DNA of 28,042 nucleotides. It comes from Candidatus Caccousia avistercoris. Its GTDB lineage: Bacteria > Bacillota > Clostridia > Oscillospirales > Acutalibacteraceae. Both the position numbers and the translations under genes were made by a program. The notes under the pieces are model-generated. The model made no database searches. It was given only the letters and a program-made list of their open reading frames with translations, and was not told the origin of the DNA. Of this stretch, positions 1-8,511 are shown one piece after another (the stretch's first letter is position 1; each line of letters opens with the position of its first letter). Location of the stretch: positions 1 to 28,042 of the forward strand of contig DVMK01000235.1 of assembly GCA_018715025.1 (NCBI GenBank), written 5' to 3'.

Positions 1-231
1 GTAGGTTTGTCAAAGATCTTAAACAGTGAGAGAATGAGGAAAAGCATCCAGCTTCTCAATAGAAGAAAGCCAGTGAAGAGGGCGCATAGGTAAGTCGTTA
101 GAATGCCTTTGGTGTGCAGCGAGCTGTATACCAAAAGCGGTAAGAGAGAAGAAATGGTGCGAGTCACAGAAACACTTCTGGTCTTCGCGGTGGCTGCGTT
201 CCTCTTTGCTGTTGTGCCGGGGGAGGAATGA
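1..231 (+). other. Left edge, unassigned; possible small ORF fragment
   Basis: This stretch is poorer in G+C than the rest of the window. Frame 1 reads open from base 1 to a TAA at 91, then again from ATG 103 (or ATG 154) to a TGA at 229-231. The last part encodes about 25 residues with a hydrophobic run (LLVFAVAAFLFAVV) that could be one membrane segment. It may be the broken 3' end of a membrane protein gene that begins outside the window, with the TAA as a nonsense change, or it may be non-coding. I do not recognise a family. Bases 232-294, up to the TetR-type gene stop, hold nothing I can identify. Confidence 0.2.
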
Positions 232-294
232 ATCGATTTGTACCAGATTCCAAGCCGTGCGTCAGTCAATTCAAAATAAGCAGGCAGATCACGT

Positions 295-927
295 TTACGG
301 TTTTTCCGAACAATTCGGCCTCATCTCAGGGCACGGCCCCGCCATCCGCAGGGCTGCGCCGCGAACATGGTCCTTCAAAAGCTGATTGGCAAACCGAATC
401 AGCTCCTCGGGCGTTTCCTGAATATTGCCCAAAAGCCATTCCTCCATCATACTTACCAGCGCCCCCACATAAAACCTTGTCAGCAGATCGACTTCGCGGT
501 CGGATGCCTGGCAGTCCAGTTCCACGACGACCCCTTGGATCGTGCTCTGTATGATGGAGTGAATGTCCGTCTGAAAAAAGCGTTTCAGATGCTCCCGGCT
601 CATGGAGTGCAGGGCGCACAGGCAGACCGCCCGGTTCTCCTAAAGGTACTGGAACAGCTGGAGCAGGCCGTCCTGCCACAGCATGACACCCTCATGCTCC
701 CGCAGCAGCGCCACAGCCTCCTGGTCGAACATCCAGCGCACCGCGTCGTAGATATCCACAAAGTGATAGTAAAAATGCTGCCGGACCATGCCGCAGGACT
801 GCATGATCTCTGCGACGGTGATTTTGTTCAGAGGCTTTTGCGCCATCAACGATTTCAAAGCGGCGCAGATCTCCCGCTTGGCGGCCTCGCTTGCCTCGTA
901 TGTCCGTTTCCTCATCCCGACAACCAC
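295..927 (-). pseudogene. TetR/AcrR-family regulator interrupted by an in-frame TAG
   Basis: The reading frame from GTG 927 (SD GGAGGAAAGG at 931-940, 8-nt spacing from GGAGG) gives an N-terminal TetR helix-turn-helix: KITVAEIMQSCGMVRQHFYYHF is cut here to its core, ITVAEI...HFYYHF, about residues 35-56. After residue 95 (LFQYL) an amber codon, CTA on the plus strand at 640-642, stops translation. The same frame then continues without another stop to 295 and encodes a plausible TetR C-terminal ligand domain (from ENRAVCLCALHSMSREH). Read through, the product would be 210 residues, normal for the family and similar in style to DhaS-type regulators with a TetR_C_8 domain. It is divergent to the MMPL operon, so its expected role is repression of that operon. 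Alternatives to a real pseudogene are a sequencing error or a regulator split into two peptides. An ATG at 915 is a weaker start. Confidence 0.75.
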
Positions 928-1002
928 GAACCTTTCCTCCAGCTTTCCATTTTATTTTAGCACAATTCCCGGGACTTATCATAGATGCAGATCGTGGTCA
1001 AG

Positions 1003-1018
1003 TGTCAGAAATCTGACA
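1003..1018. promoter_or_regulatory. Perfect palindrome, candidate TetR operator
   Basis: TGTCAGA-AA-TCTGACA is a perfect 7+2+7 inverted repeat. It lies in the 170-bp divergent region between the TetR-type gene (starting at 927, minus) and the small-protein/MMPL operon (starting at 1098, plus). Each arm contains CTGACA, which resembles a -35 element on either strand, so a protein bound here could block both promoters. I could not fix the promoters themselves: no clean -10 at 16-18 bp spacing is present. Assignment to the adjacent regulator is inferred from position and symmetry. Confidence 0.6.
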
Positions 1019-1097
1019 TTCGGCCCCGTTCTGCATCTTGTATTCTCCGGCCCGATTTCTTATGCTGGAAAAAGCAAATGGAAAGGAGCGCAGCGCT

Positions 1098-1409
1098 ATG
1101 ACGGAGCAGTATCAAGTCACCATACAAAGCCAGATGGGCCCGCGGGAGGGCGTTCTGACCCTCCGATACCAGGGAAATTACGTCACCGGTTCGCTGGATC
1201 TGGTGGGCTATGTCAATGTGGTGCAGGGCGTGCAGGCGGCGGATGGGACGCTTCATCTTTTTCACCCCATCCAGACAGTGGTGAGCACCATTCCCTGTGA
1301 AACCGTTTTGTACCTGCGGGCGGGAAGCCTGCGGGGCACATCCACTCTAAAATCTGCCAAAATGCAGTGGGAGGGCACTCTCGTCCATCAGGACCCCCGG
1401 GAGGAATGA
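1098..1409 (+). CDS. Small beta-rich protein of unknown function, first gene of the MMPL operon
   Basis: This encodes 103 residues from ATG 1098, preceded by AAGGAG (1083-1088) at good spacing. I do not recognise a family. There is no signal peptide and no membrane segment. The sequence alternates hydrophobic and polar residues with many Gly and Thr (YQVTIQS, GVLTLRYQGNYVTGSLDLVGY, TLHLFHPIQTVV), which suggests a small beta-sheet or barrel fold, probably cytoplasmic. It contains one Cys (in TIPCETV). Its stop overlaps the ATG of the MMPL gene by the ATGA arrangement, so the two are probably translationally coupled and may act together. It could be an accessory or ligand-sensing partner of the exporter; that is inference only. 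Confidence 0.75.
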   Translation: MTEQYQVTIQSQMGPREGVLTLRYQGNYVTGSLDLVGYVNVVQGVQAADGTLHLFHPIQTVVSTIPCETVLYLRAGSLRGTSTLKSAKMQWEGTLVHQDPREE

Positions 1410-3922
1410 GCGCTGTGAACAAGGAAACGGAAAAGCCATCCTTTTTTGAAAAGCTGGCCACGGTCATCGTGGACAAGAGAAACCTGATCTTTTTCCTCTA
1501 TGCCTGCGCCCTGGTCTTCTGCCTGTTCTCCCGGAACTGGGTCAGCGTGTGCAACGACATCACGGAGTATCTGCCGGATACCACGGAGACCCGCCAGGGC
1601 CTGACCTTGATGGAGGAGGAGTTCACCACCTTCGGCACCGCCCGGGTCATGGTCTCCCATGTGACCTACGAGATGGCGGAGGAGCTGGCGGAGCGGATGG
1701 AGCAGATCGAGGGGGTCGCCTCAGCCACCTTTGGAAGCAGTGAAGCCGGAGCGGACACGGAGGAGGACCGCGAACCGGAGACGCCGGAGGACATCGCAGA
1801 GTACTTCAAGGGGGCGGATGCCCTGATCTCCGTGACCTTTGACGGGGAGGAGACGGACGAGATCAGCCTCGCCGCCCTGTCCGCCATCCGGGAGCTGCTG
1901 GAGCCCTACGACTACTACATCGACAGCGCCGTCGGCAACTCCCAGGCGGACTCCCTGGCCAGTGAAATGGGGATTATCCTGGCGGTGGCGGCGGTTATTA
2001 TTGTACTGGTGCTGCTGCTCACCTCCCGCTCCTACGCGGAGATCCCGGTGCTGCTGCTCACCTTTATTGCGGCGGCGGTGCTGAACCTGGGCACCAATTT
2101 TATCTTTGGGGAGATCTCCTTCGTGTCCAACTCGGTGACCGTGGTGCTGCAGCTGGCACTGGCCATAGACTATGCCATTATCATGCTCCACCGCTTTCTG
2201 GAGGAGCGGGAGCACGCCGGGGACCGGGAGGCCTGCATCGCGGCGGTGAGCGCAGCCATCCCCTCCATCTCCGCCAGCAGCCTCACCACCATCTCGGGGC
2301 TGGCGGCCATGATGTTCATGCAGTTCCGCATCGGCTTTGACATGGGTATCATACTCATTAAGGCGATTCTGTTCAGCATGCTCTCGGTCTTTACCCTGAT
2401 GCCGGGCCTGCTCATGCTCTTCTCCAAGGCCATGGCAAAGACCCGGCACCGCAGCTTCATCCCCAAAATCAACCGCTGGGGCAGGTTTGCCCTGAAGCTG
2501 CGCTATGTGGGGGTGCCCCTGTTCGCCGTGGCTCTTGTGGCGGGCTTTCTGCTGTCCAACCAGTGCCCCTATGTCTACGGCTACAGCCAGATCGAGACCG
2601 CCCGGCAGAACGAGACACAGATCGCCGAGGAGAAGGTCAACGAGACCTTCGGCACCCAGAATGTGATGGCGCTGCTGGTGCCGAAAGGGGACTATGCCAG
2701 CGAGAAGGCCCTGCTGGACCGGCTGGAGACCTACGGCCAGGTGGACTACGCCATGGGATTGTCCAACGTGGAGGTCATGGATGGCTATATGCTCACGGAT
2801 GCGCTCAAGCCCCGGCAGTTTGCCGAGATGACAGACATGGACTACGAACTGGTGTGCCTTGTTTATGCCGCCTACGCGGCGGAAAATGAGGAATACGGCC
2901 GGATCGTGGGCGGCGTGGACGACTATGCGGTGCCGCTGATGGATATGTTCTTCTTTGCCTACGACAAGGTGGAGGAGGGCTATGTGGACCTGGATGAGGA
3001 GGACCAGGCGGATCTGGATGACCTCTATGCGCAGCTGTCCGACGCCCGGGAGCAGCTGCTGGGTGAGCACTACACCCGGATGCTGGTCAGTCTGAACCTG
3101 CCGGAGGAGGGGGAGGAGACCTTCGCCTTCCTCCGGACCATCCACCAGGAGGCGGAGCGGTATTATGACGCCGGCAGCGTCTATCTGGTGGGGGACTCCA
3201 CCAGCGACTATGATCTGTCCACGTCCTTTGCCAGGGACAATGTGATGATCAGCGTGCTGTCGGTGGTCTTTGTCATCATTGTGCTGCTCTTCACCTTCCA
3301 GTCCGTGGGCCTGCCGATCCTGCTGATTCTGGTGATCCAGGGCAGCATCTGGTTCAACTTCTCCTTCCCCGGCGTGACGGGGCAGCCCATTTTCTTTATG
3401 AGCTACCTGGTGGTAACCTCCATCCAGATGGGCGCCAACATCGACTACGCCATCGTCATCTCCTCCTGGTACAACGAGCTGAAAGAGAAGATGTCCCGGC
3501 GGGAGGCCATCATCCAGGCGCTGAACCTGTCCTTCCCCACGGTGCTCACCTCGGGGAGTATCCTGTCCGCCGCCGGGTTCCTGATTGCGCAGATCACCAC
3601 AGAGCCCGCCATCGTGGGCATCGGGGAGTGCCTGTGCCGGGGGACGCTGATTTCCATGTTCCTGGTTATGTTCATTCTGCCCCAGATTCTGTATTTGGGA
3701 GATAAAATTGTGGAAAAGACCCGGTTCAACATCAAGGTTCCGGAGGTCAGCCGCAGCGCCAGCGGGACCGTCTATGTGAACGGTCGGGTCCGGGGCAGGG
3801 TGTCCGGCGTGGTGGACGCCACCATTCAAGGCGTGATTCGCGGAGATGTTTCCGGTATGCTGGAAACGGGAAGCTATCAAACGGAGGAGGTTCCAAAAGC
3901 AGATGAAACAGAAAATCAATAA
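1406..3922 (+). CDS. MMPL/RND-superfamily exporter
   Basis: The 838-residue product is predicted to be an integral membrane transporter of the MMPL (RND superfamily) type, which uses the proton gradient to export lipids or hydrophobic molecules. It has the two-fold layout: TM1 at about residues 27-45, a large extracytoplasmic domain, a TM cluster with ALAIDYAIIMLHRF at about 250-265, a second large domain, and a second TM cluster with GANIDYAIVISSWY at about 676-690. The Asp-Tyr pairs in TM4 and TM10 are the typical proton-relay positions. A soluble tail of about 65 residues (from 772) carries Gly-Val repeats (GTVYVNGRVRGRVSG, IQGVIRGDVSG) resembling bactofilin-like beta-helix turns. ATG 1406 overlaps the upstream stop, but SD GGAGG (1400-1404) is only 1 nt away; GTG 1415 is better spaced and may be the true start. 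The substrate is unknown. Confidence 0.93.
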   Translation: MSAVNKETEKPSFFEKLATVIVDKRNLIFFLYACALVFCLFSRNWVSVCNDITEYLPDTTETRQGLTLMEEEFTTFGTARVMVSHVTYEMAEELAERMEQIEGVASATFGSSEAGADTEEDREPETPEDIAEYFKGADALISVTFDGEETDEISLAALSAIRELLEPYDYYIDSAVGNSQADSLASEMGIILAVAAVIIVLVLLLTSRSYAEIPVLLLTFIAAAVLNLGTNFIFGEISFVSNSVTVVLQLALAIDYAIIMLHRFLEEREHAGDREACIAAVSAAIPSISASSLTTISGLAAMMFMQFRIGFDMGIILIKAILFSMLSVFTLMPGLLMLFSKAMAKTRHRSFIPKINRWGRFALKLRYVGVPLFAVALVAGFLLSNQCPYVYGYSQIETARQNETQIAEEKVNETFGTQNVMALLVPKGDYASEKALLDRLETYGQVDYAMGLSNVEVMDGYMLTDALKPRQFAEMTDMDYELVCLVYAAYAAENEEYGRIVGGVDDYAVPLMDMFFFAYDKVEEGYVDLDEEDQADLDDLYAQLSDAREQLLGEHYTRMLVSLNLPEEGEETFAFLRTIHQEAERYYDAGSVYLVGDSTSDYDLSTSFARDNVMISVLSVVFVIIVLLFTFQSVGLPILLILVIQGSIWFNFSFPGVTGQPIFFMSYLVVTSIQMGANIDYAIVISSWYNELKEKMSRREAIIQALNLSFPTVLTSGSILSAAGFLIAQITTEPAIVGIGECLCRGTLISMFLVMFILPQILYLGDKIVEKTRFNIKVPEVSRSASGTVYVNGRVRGRVSGVVDATIQGVIRGDVSGMLETGSYQTEEVPKADETENQ

Positions 3923-6900
3923 ACTCCTGAGCCTCCTTCTGGCGGCGGTTCTGTTCCTTTCCGCCGCAGCCCCCGCCGCTCTGGCGGCCGGGAGCGCCGA
4001 TACCGTCTACCTCCGCACGGCGGAGGATCTGGTAAACCTTTCTCAGAACTGCACCCTGGACAGCTGGTCCCAGGGGAAAACCGTCCGTCTGGAGGCGGAT
4101 ATTGACCTGACCGGCGTGGACTTCACACCTATTCCCACCTTCGGCGGTACCTTCGAAGGGCAGGGCCACACCATCTCCGGGCTGTCCCTCACGGGCAGCG
4201 GCAATGTACGGGGCCTGTTCCGCTACATCCAGCCCAGCGGCGCCGTGCGGGATCTTCATGTCTCGGGCACCATTGCCCCCACCGGCCGCAAGAATATCCT
4301 GGGCGGCATCGCCGGGCAGAACCAGGGCGCCGTCACCAACTGTACGTTTTCCGGGACGGTCAGCGGCGCAGACAGCATCGGCGGCATCGTGGGCATCAAC
4401 GAGACCCAGGGACAGATCATCAACTGCACCTTCGCCGGTTCCGTCACCGGGGAGCACTATGTGGGCGGCATCGCCGGGCAGAACTACGGCTCCGTCGTCC
4501 AGTGCGGGAACAGCGGCAGCATCAACACCACGGAGGTGGAGGCGGAACTGAACCCGGACAATTGGAACCAGGAGCAGATCAACGCCGCGGAAAATGTTCC
4601 CGTGTGTACTGACATCGGCGGCGTCGCCGGCTTCTCCTCCGGCGTGCTGCAAAGCTGCACCAACACCGGAGCAGTGGGGTACGCCCATGTGGGGTACAAC
4701 ATCGGCGGCATCGTGGGACGGCAGTCCGGCTATCTGAACGGCTGCACCAACTCCGGGACGATTCTGGGCCGGAAGGATGTGGGCGGCATCGCCGGGCAGC
4801 TGGTGCCGGAGGTGCGGCTTCTCTACAACGAAGGTCAGCTCGGCGACCTGCTGGATGAACTGGATGCGCTGCGGGGCCTGATCGGCCAGACCAGCGATGA
4901 TGTACGCGGCACCTCCGATGAACTCTCAGCGCGGATGCAGGCTGTCTCCGATCGGGCGGGGGAGGCCCAGGATGCTGTCGGCAATCTGATGGACTCCACC
5001 GCGGACTGGGCCAATGAAAACACGGATGAAATCAATGATATGTCCGCCCGCATCTCCTGGCTCATCGACGAGCTGACTCCCATCCTGGACGACGCCGCAG
5101 ATGCGATGGATCTGCTGGACAAACTGGCCGATCGGATGAATCGCGTGATGGAGGAGGCGCAGAAGGCCGGCGACCTGGCCCCCGGCACGGCCGGCCGGTT
5201 TGAGAAGGCTGTGAGAGAGCTGTCTGCCGCCGCCCAGCACGGCCGGGACGCCGTGGAGCACCTCAGGGCTGCCTTAGGCCATCTGCGGAATGTGCTGGGA
5301 AAGCCGGAACAGACAGCAGAGGCCATAGAGGCGTACGCAGCCGCGGCCGTTCAGTTGGCGGATGCGCTGTCTGCGGCGTCGGATGCGGCGGCGCAGGCTG
5401 CTGCGCTTTGGGCGGAATCCGGCGGGTCAGGCATGAGCGGCGAAGAGCTTGCCGCCCTGGAATCCTCGCTGGAGGCAGCACAAAGCAGCCTGGAGCAGGC
5501 AAAAACCGCTGCGCAGGCGCTGGGCGGCGCCGCGGCAAAGCTTGTGCTTCCTACCGTTCACCCGGAAGAATGGGAGGCCGCCCGGCGCGAGGCGAAAGCT
5601 GCCTGCGAAAGCCTTGCCTCTGCCCTGCACGCTCTGGACAGCGCCGTTTCCAGCAGCGCAGACGCCCTGCACCGTCTGCGGGATTTGCTGGAACAGTCCG
5701 GAGACGCTATGGAGGAACTGCAAAACGCCGGAGATACTATGGAGGATCTGGCCTCGCTGGCCTCAGCTGTCAGCGAAAACCTATACGGCGTGCTGCGCGA
5801 GTTATCTGAGATGCCCGCCATCGCCATCCGCCCTGTCAGCAGCGAGATTCAGGAGCAGGGGGACGCCCTGGGAGACATCTTCTCCAATCTGCTGGACATG
5901 GACGCCCTGCAGGAGTCCGTGTCCAGCAGTACAGATCTCCTTCTGGACGATCTGGACGCCATCAATGAACAGTTCGGCGTCATCACCGGACTGCTCCGTG
6001 ATATTCTGGCTGGCTCTGACGAGGAGACTGGGGACCGGTTTGAGGATGTGTCGGACGAAGCGCCTGAGGCCACGGATACGGGGTACCTTTCCAACGCCCG
6101 GAATGACGGGACGGTGGAGGGAGATATCAACGTGGCCGGGATCGTGGGCGCCATGGCCATGGAGTATGACTTTGACCCGGAGGACGATCTGATCCAGGAG
6201 GGAGACCGCTCTCTGGATTTCCGGTACCAGACCAAGGCCATCGTCGCCTCCTGCGTCAACACGGGAGAGATCACCGGAAAACAGGACTATGCCGGCGGCA
6301 TTGTGGGACTGATGGACCTGGGACGGGCGAGCGGCTGCGAGAATTACGGCGCCGTCACCAGCACCAACGGCAACTATGTCGGCGGCATTGCCGGCGCCTC
6401 CTGGGGCAGCATCCGGGACAGCTGGAGCAAGTGCCGCCTGTCCGGCGGGGACTATGTGGGCGGCGTGGCCGGGCTGGGGGCTACCCTGGTAAACTGCCAT
6501 ACCCTGGTGACCATTGAGGAGGGATCTGCCTGCCTGGGCGCTGTGGCGGGAGATTCGGAAAGCGGCGGCACCATATCCGGCAACACCTTCACCAGCGAAA
6601 GCCTGGGCGCGCTGGACGGCATCAGCTACGCCGGGCAGGCGGAGCCGGTGGCTTTCGATGCGCTGTGCAGCACAGAGGGTGTGCCGGAGCAGTTTTCCCA
6701 GCTGGAGCTGACCTTTGTGGCCGGCGGCGTCACCGTGGCCGTGATCCCCTTCCAGTACGGGGAGGGAATCGAATCCCTGCCGGAGATCCCGGCGAAAAAG
6801 GGGTGCTCCGCCTCCTGGCCGGAGCTGGACTACACCCATCTGACCGCCAGCCAGACTCTGGAGGCGGAGTACACCCCCTATGCCTCCGCCCTGACCGACG

Positions 6901-7319
6901 GGGGAGAGTTGCCGGAGCTTCTGGTGGACGGCAGCTTCAGCAGCCGGGCGAAGGTCTCCCACACAACGGAGGACGTGACCTGGACCAACGGCCGGGGGCA
7001 GGTCCACACCGGCACCGCATATACCGTTACAGTGGATGACCCGGATTTGAAGCAGGCGTCTTACACGGTACACTACCGCCTGCCGGACCCCGGCAAACGC
7101 TGCGCGCTGTGGGTGAAGGACGAAAACGGCTGGTCGCAGGCGGAGTTTACAATCGACGGACAATATCTTCTGTTCACCAGCCAGGCCGGCGCCGTCACTT
7201 TCTGCGTTGAGGAACAGTCCAGCCGCCTCTTGGTATGGATCGCCGCCGGAACAGGCTGCCTGCTGCTTTTGGCGGCCGCCCTCTGTGGGCTGCGCCGCAT
7301 TCGGAAAAAGAGGACGTGA
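3903..7319 (+). CDS. Secreted, membrane-anchored GLUG-repeat protein with long helical core
   Basis: This encodes 1138 residues from ATG 3903, with GGAGGAGG at 3883-3890; it overlaps the MMPL stop by 20 nt. A signal peptide (MKQKINKLLSLLLAAVLFL, cleavage near ALAA/G, residue 29) leads into about 200 residues of GLUG-type repeats (GGIAGQN, GGIVGIN, GGIAGQNYGSV; roughly 87-303). Next comes an Ala/Leu/Glu/Asp-rich helical region of about 420 residues (300-722), likely coiled coil, then a second GLUG block (about 726-900) with GGIVGLM and GGIAGAS. A beta-rich region follows, and a C-terminal TM (about 1107-1130, LLLLAAALC) ends in RRIRKKRT. The protein should sit outside the cell, anchored at its C terminus. 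GLUG repeats occur in adhesins and IgA-peptidase-like surface proteins. Operon placement suggests it works with the exporter. No catalytic motif is visible. Other ATGs upstream in frame lack a signal peptide at the right place. Confidence 0.9.
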   Translation: MKQKINKLLSLLLAAVLFLSAAAPAALAAGSADTVYLRTAEDLVNLSQNCTLDSWSQGKTVRLEADIDLTGVDFTPIPTFGGTFEGQGHTISGLSLTGSGNVRGLFRYIQPSGAVRDLHVSGTIAPTGRKNILGGIAGQNQGAVTNCTFSGTVSGADSIGGIVGINETQGQIINCTFAGSVTGEHYVGGIAGQNYGSVVQCGNSGSINTTEVEAELNPDNWNQEQINAAENVPVCTDIGGVAGFSSGVLQSCTNTGAVGYAHVGYNIGGIVGRQSGYLNGCTNSGTILGRKDVGGIAGQLVPEVRLLYNEGQLGDLLDELDALRGLIGQTSDDVRGTSDELSARMQAVSDRAGEAQDAVGNLMDSTADWANENTDEINDMSARISWLIDELTPILDDAADAMDLLDKLADRMNRVMEEAQKAGDLAPGTAGRFEKAVRELSAAAQHGRDAVEHLRAALGHLRNVLGKPEQTAEAIEAYAAAAVQLADALSAASDAAAQAAALWAESGGSGMSGEELAALESSLEAAQSSLEQAKTAAQALGGAAAKLVLPTVHPEEWEAARREAKAACESLASALHALDSAVSSSADALHRLRDLLEQSGDAMEELQNAGDTMEDLASLASAVSENLYGVLRELSEMPAIAIRPVSSEIQEQGDALGDIFSNLLDMDALQESVSSSTDLLLDDLDAINEQFGVITGLLRDILAGSDEETGDRFEDVSDEAPEATDTGYLSNARNDGTVEGDINVAGIVGAMAMEYDFDPEDDLIQEGDRSLDFRYQTKAIVASCVNTGEITGKQDYAGGIVGLMDLGRASGCENYGAVTSTNGNYVGGIAGASWGSIRDSWSKCRLSGGDYVGGVAGLGATLVNCHTLVTIEEGSACLGAVAGDSESGGTISGNTFTSESLGALDGISYAGQAEPVAFDALCSTEGVPEQFSQLELTFVAGGVTVAVIPFQYGEGIESLPEIPAKKGCSASWPELDYTHLTASQTLEAEYTPYASALTDGGELPELLVDGSFSSRAKVSHTTEDVTWTNGRGQVHTGTAYTVTVDDPDLKQASYTVHYRLPDPGKRCALWVKDENGWSQAEFTIDGQYLLFTSQAGAVTFCVEEQSSRLLVWIAAGTGCLLLLAAALCGLRRIRKKRT

Positions 7320-7375
7320 GGCTGTGTGGGGAGCTGCCTGATGAAACAAAAGGACAGCCGCGCCCGGCCCAATCG

Positions 7376-7403
7376 GCGGTTTTGACGCTTTCTTCAAAAC
7401 CGC
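7376..7403 (+). terminator. Stem-loop downstream of the GLUG gene
   Basis: GCGGTTTTGA (7376-7385) pairs perfectly with TCAAAACCGC (7394-7403) around an 8-nt loop, 57 nt after the GLUG gene stop. The following bases (TTGTGTTATAA) are only moderately T-rich, so this is a weak terminator or a 3'-end stabiliser. A stronger hairpin follows at 7430. Confidence 0.45.
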
Positions 7404-7429
7404 TTGTGTTATAACCATACAAAAAGAAA

Positions 7430-7471
7430 AGCCAGCCATACCCTGCCGGAACGCCGGAGGTATGGCTGGCT
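7430..7471. terminator. Bidirectional intrinsic terminator between convergent genes
   Basis: AGCCAGCCATACC (7430-7442) pairs perfectly with GGTATGGCTGGCT (7459-7471). The internal CCGG repeats (7446-7449 and 7454-7457) can extend the stem. The plus side is followed by GTGTTTT. The minus side is followed by an A-rich plus-strand tract (7420-7430), which gives a U-run for the glycosyltransferase transcript. Confidence 0.8.
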
Positions 7472-7489
7472 GTGTTTTGCAGTAAAATC

Positions 7490-8491
7490 TTACCGTATGG
7501 TGTAATAATCCTTTTCCAGCTTGCCGGGCATAACCACCTGGTCGGCCAGCTCTGGGGCTTTGGCGGTGGGGCTGAACTCCTCTGAGGTGCAGTAGCGGAA
7601 GCCCCGGTACAGGGCCCGCAGGTTCCGCACGCAGCCCTGCATGCACTTCTCGCGGCCGTGCAGCCGCAGCACGTACAGGTAGCAGCACACGCCCGTTTTG
7701 CGGATGAGCGCCTGGTAGCTGCGCCGGTATTTCTCGTACTGGCCGCCCCGCTCCAGCATGAGCCGCACCATCACCATGGCCTTCATAAAGTCGTTGATTT
7801 TGCTGGCGTTGATGCTGCCCAGGGCGCTTTCCTTGTGCTGGGTGTAGTAGTACAGCGGCTCGTCAATCACCGCCAGGCGGTTGATGTGGGCGAACAGCTG
7901 GTTCATGACAATCATGTCCTCCAGGCATTTCATGGCCGGGAAGGTGATGTTGTTGTCGGTAAACAGGGAACGGAGGAACAGCTTGTTCCACATAAGGCCC
8001 TGGATCTGGGTGTCGTGCAGAAGCTTGTTCATGGCCTGGGTGCGGTTGTACACGCCGTGGCACCGGAAGGGGTACTGGAAAAGGAAGGACGGCTCTTCAA
8101 ACCGGTAATAATAATAACAGCAGGCAATCTCTGCGTTGTTGTCCACACAGGTGCGGTACAGGCGCTCCAGGTAGGTGGGCGCGGCGGTGTCGTCGGCATC
8201 CATAAAGCCAAGGTACTCCCCCCGGGCCTGGGCCATTCCCGCGTTCCGCGCCCTGGAAACGCCGCCGTTTTTCTGGTCAATCACATGAAAGTAGGGATAT
8301 TTCCTCTCGTAATAGCGGAGAATGTCCAGGCTGCCGTCGGTGGAGCCGTCGTTGACGGCGATCACCTCAAAGTCCCGGAAGGTCTGCTCCACCAGGGAGT
8401 CCAGGCACTGGGCCACATACCGGGCGGCGTTATATACAGGGATCACAATACTGATCGCAGGTTTTTTGCTGTCAATCAAAAAAGGACACAT
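7490..8491 (-). CDS. Family 2 glycosyltransferase
   Basis: The 333-residue product has a GT-A fold nucleotide-sugar domain at its N terminus: SIVIPVYN (residues 14-21), VNDGSTDGS (47-55), the NGGVSRARN stretch (75-83) and the DADD metal-binding motif (98-101). Family 2 enzymes move a sugar from a nucleotide donor to polysaccharides, teichoic acids or glycolipids at the cytoplasmic face. The C-terminal half contains no clear membrane segment, so it is likely soluble or peripheral. It lies 20 nt after the VanW-domain gene on the same strand and probably shares its mRNA, which points to an envelope role. The ATG at 8491 is directly preceded by AGAAAGG with almost no spacing; TTG 8479, 12 nt from that site, is an alternative start. 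The acceptor is unknown. Confidence 0.93.
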   Translation of the reverse strand: MCPFLIDSKKPAISIVIPVYNAARYVAQCLDSLVEQTFRDFEVIAVNDGSTDGSLDILRYYERKYPYFHVIDQKNGGVSRARNAGMAQARGEYLGFMDADDTAAPTYLERLYRTCVDNNAEIACCYYYYRFEEPSFLFQYPFRCHGVYNRTQAMNKLLHDTQIQGLMWNKLFLRSLFTDNNITFPAMKCLEDMIVMNQLFAHINRLAVIDEPLYYYTQHKESALGSINASKINDFMKAMVMVRLMLERGGQYEKYRRSYQALIRKTGVCCYLYVLRLHGREKCMQGCVRNLRALYRGFRYCTSEEFSPTAKAPELADQVVMPGKLEKDYYTIR

Positions 8492-8511
8492 CCTTTCTAT
8501 GGTACACGCAG

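Noticed and set aside
1721..3919. Long minus-strand frame opposite the MMPL gene
   Set aside because: Its residues are His-, Gln- and Gly-rich as expected of an antisense shadow in GC-rich DNA, it has no SD, and the plus strand carries a clear transporter.
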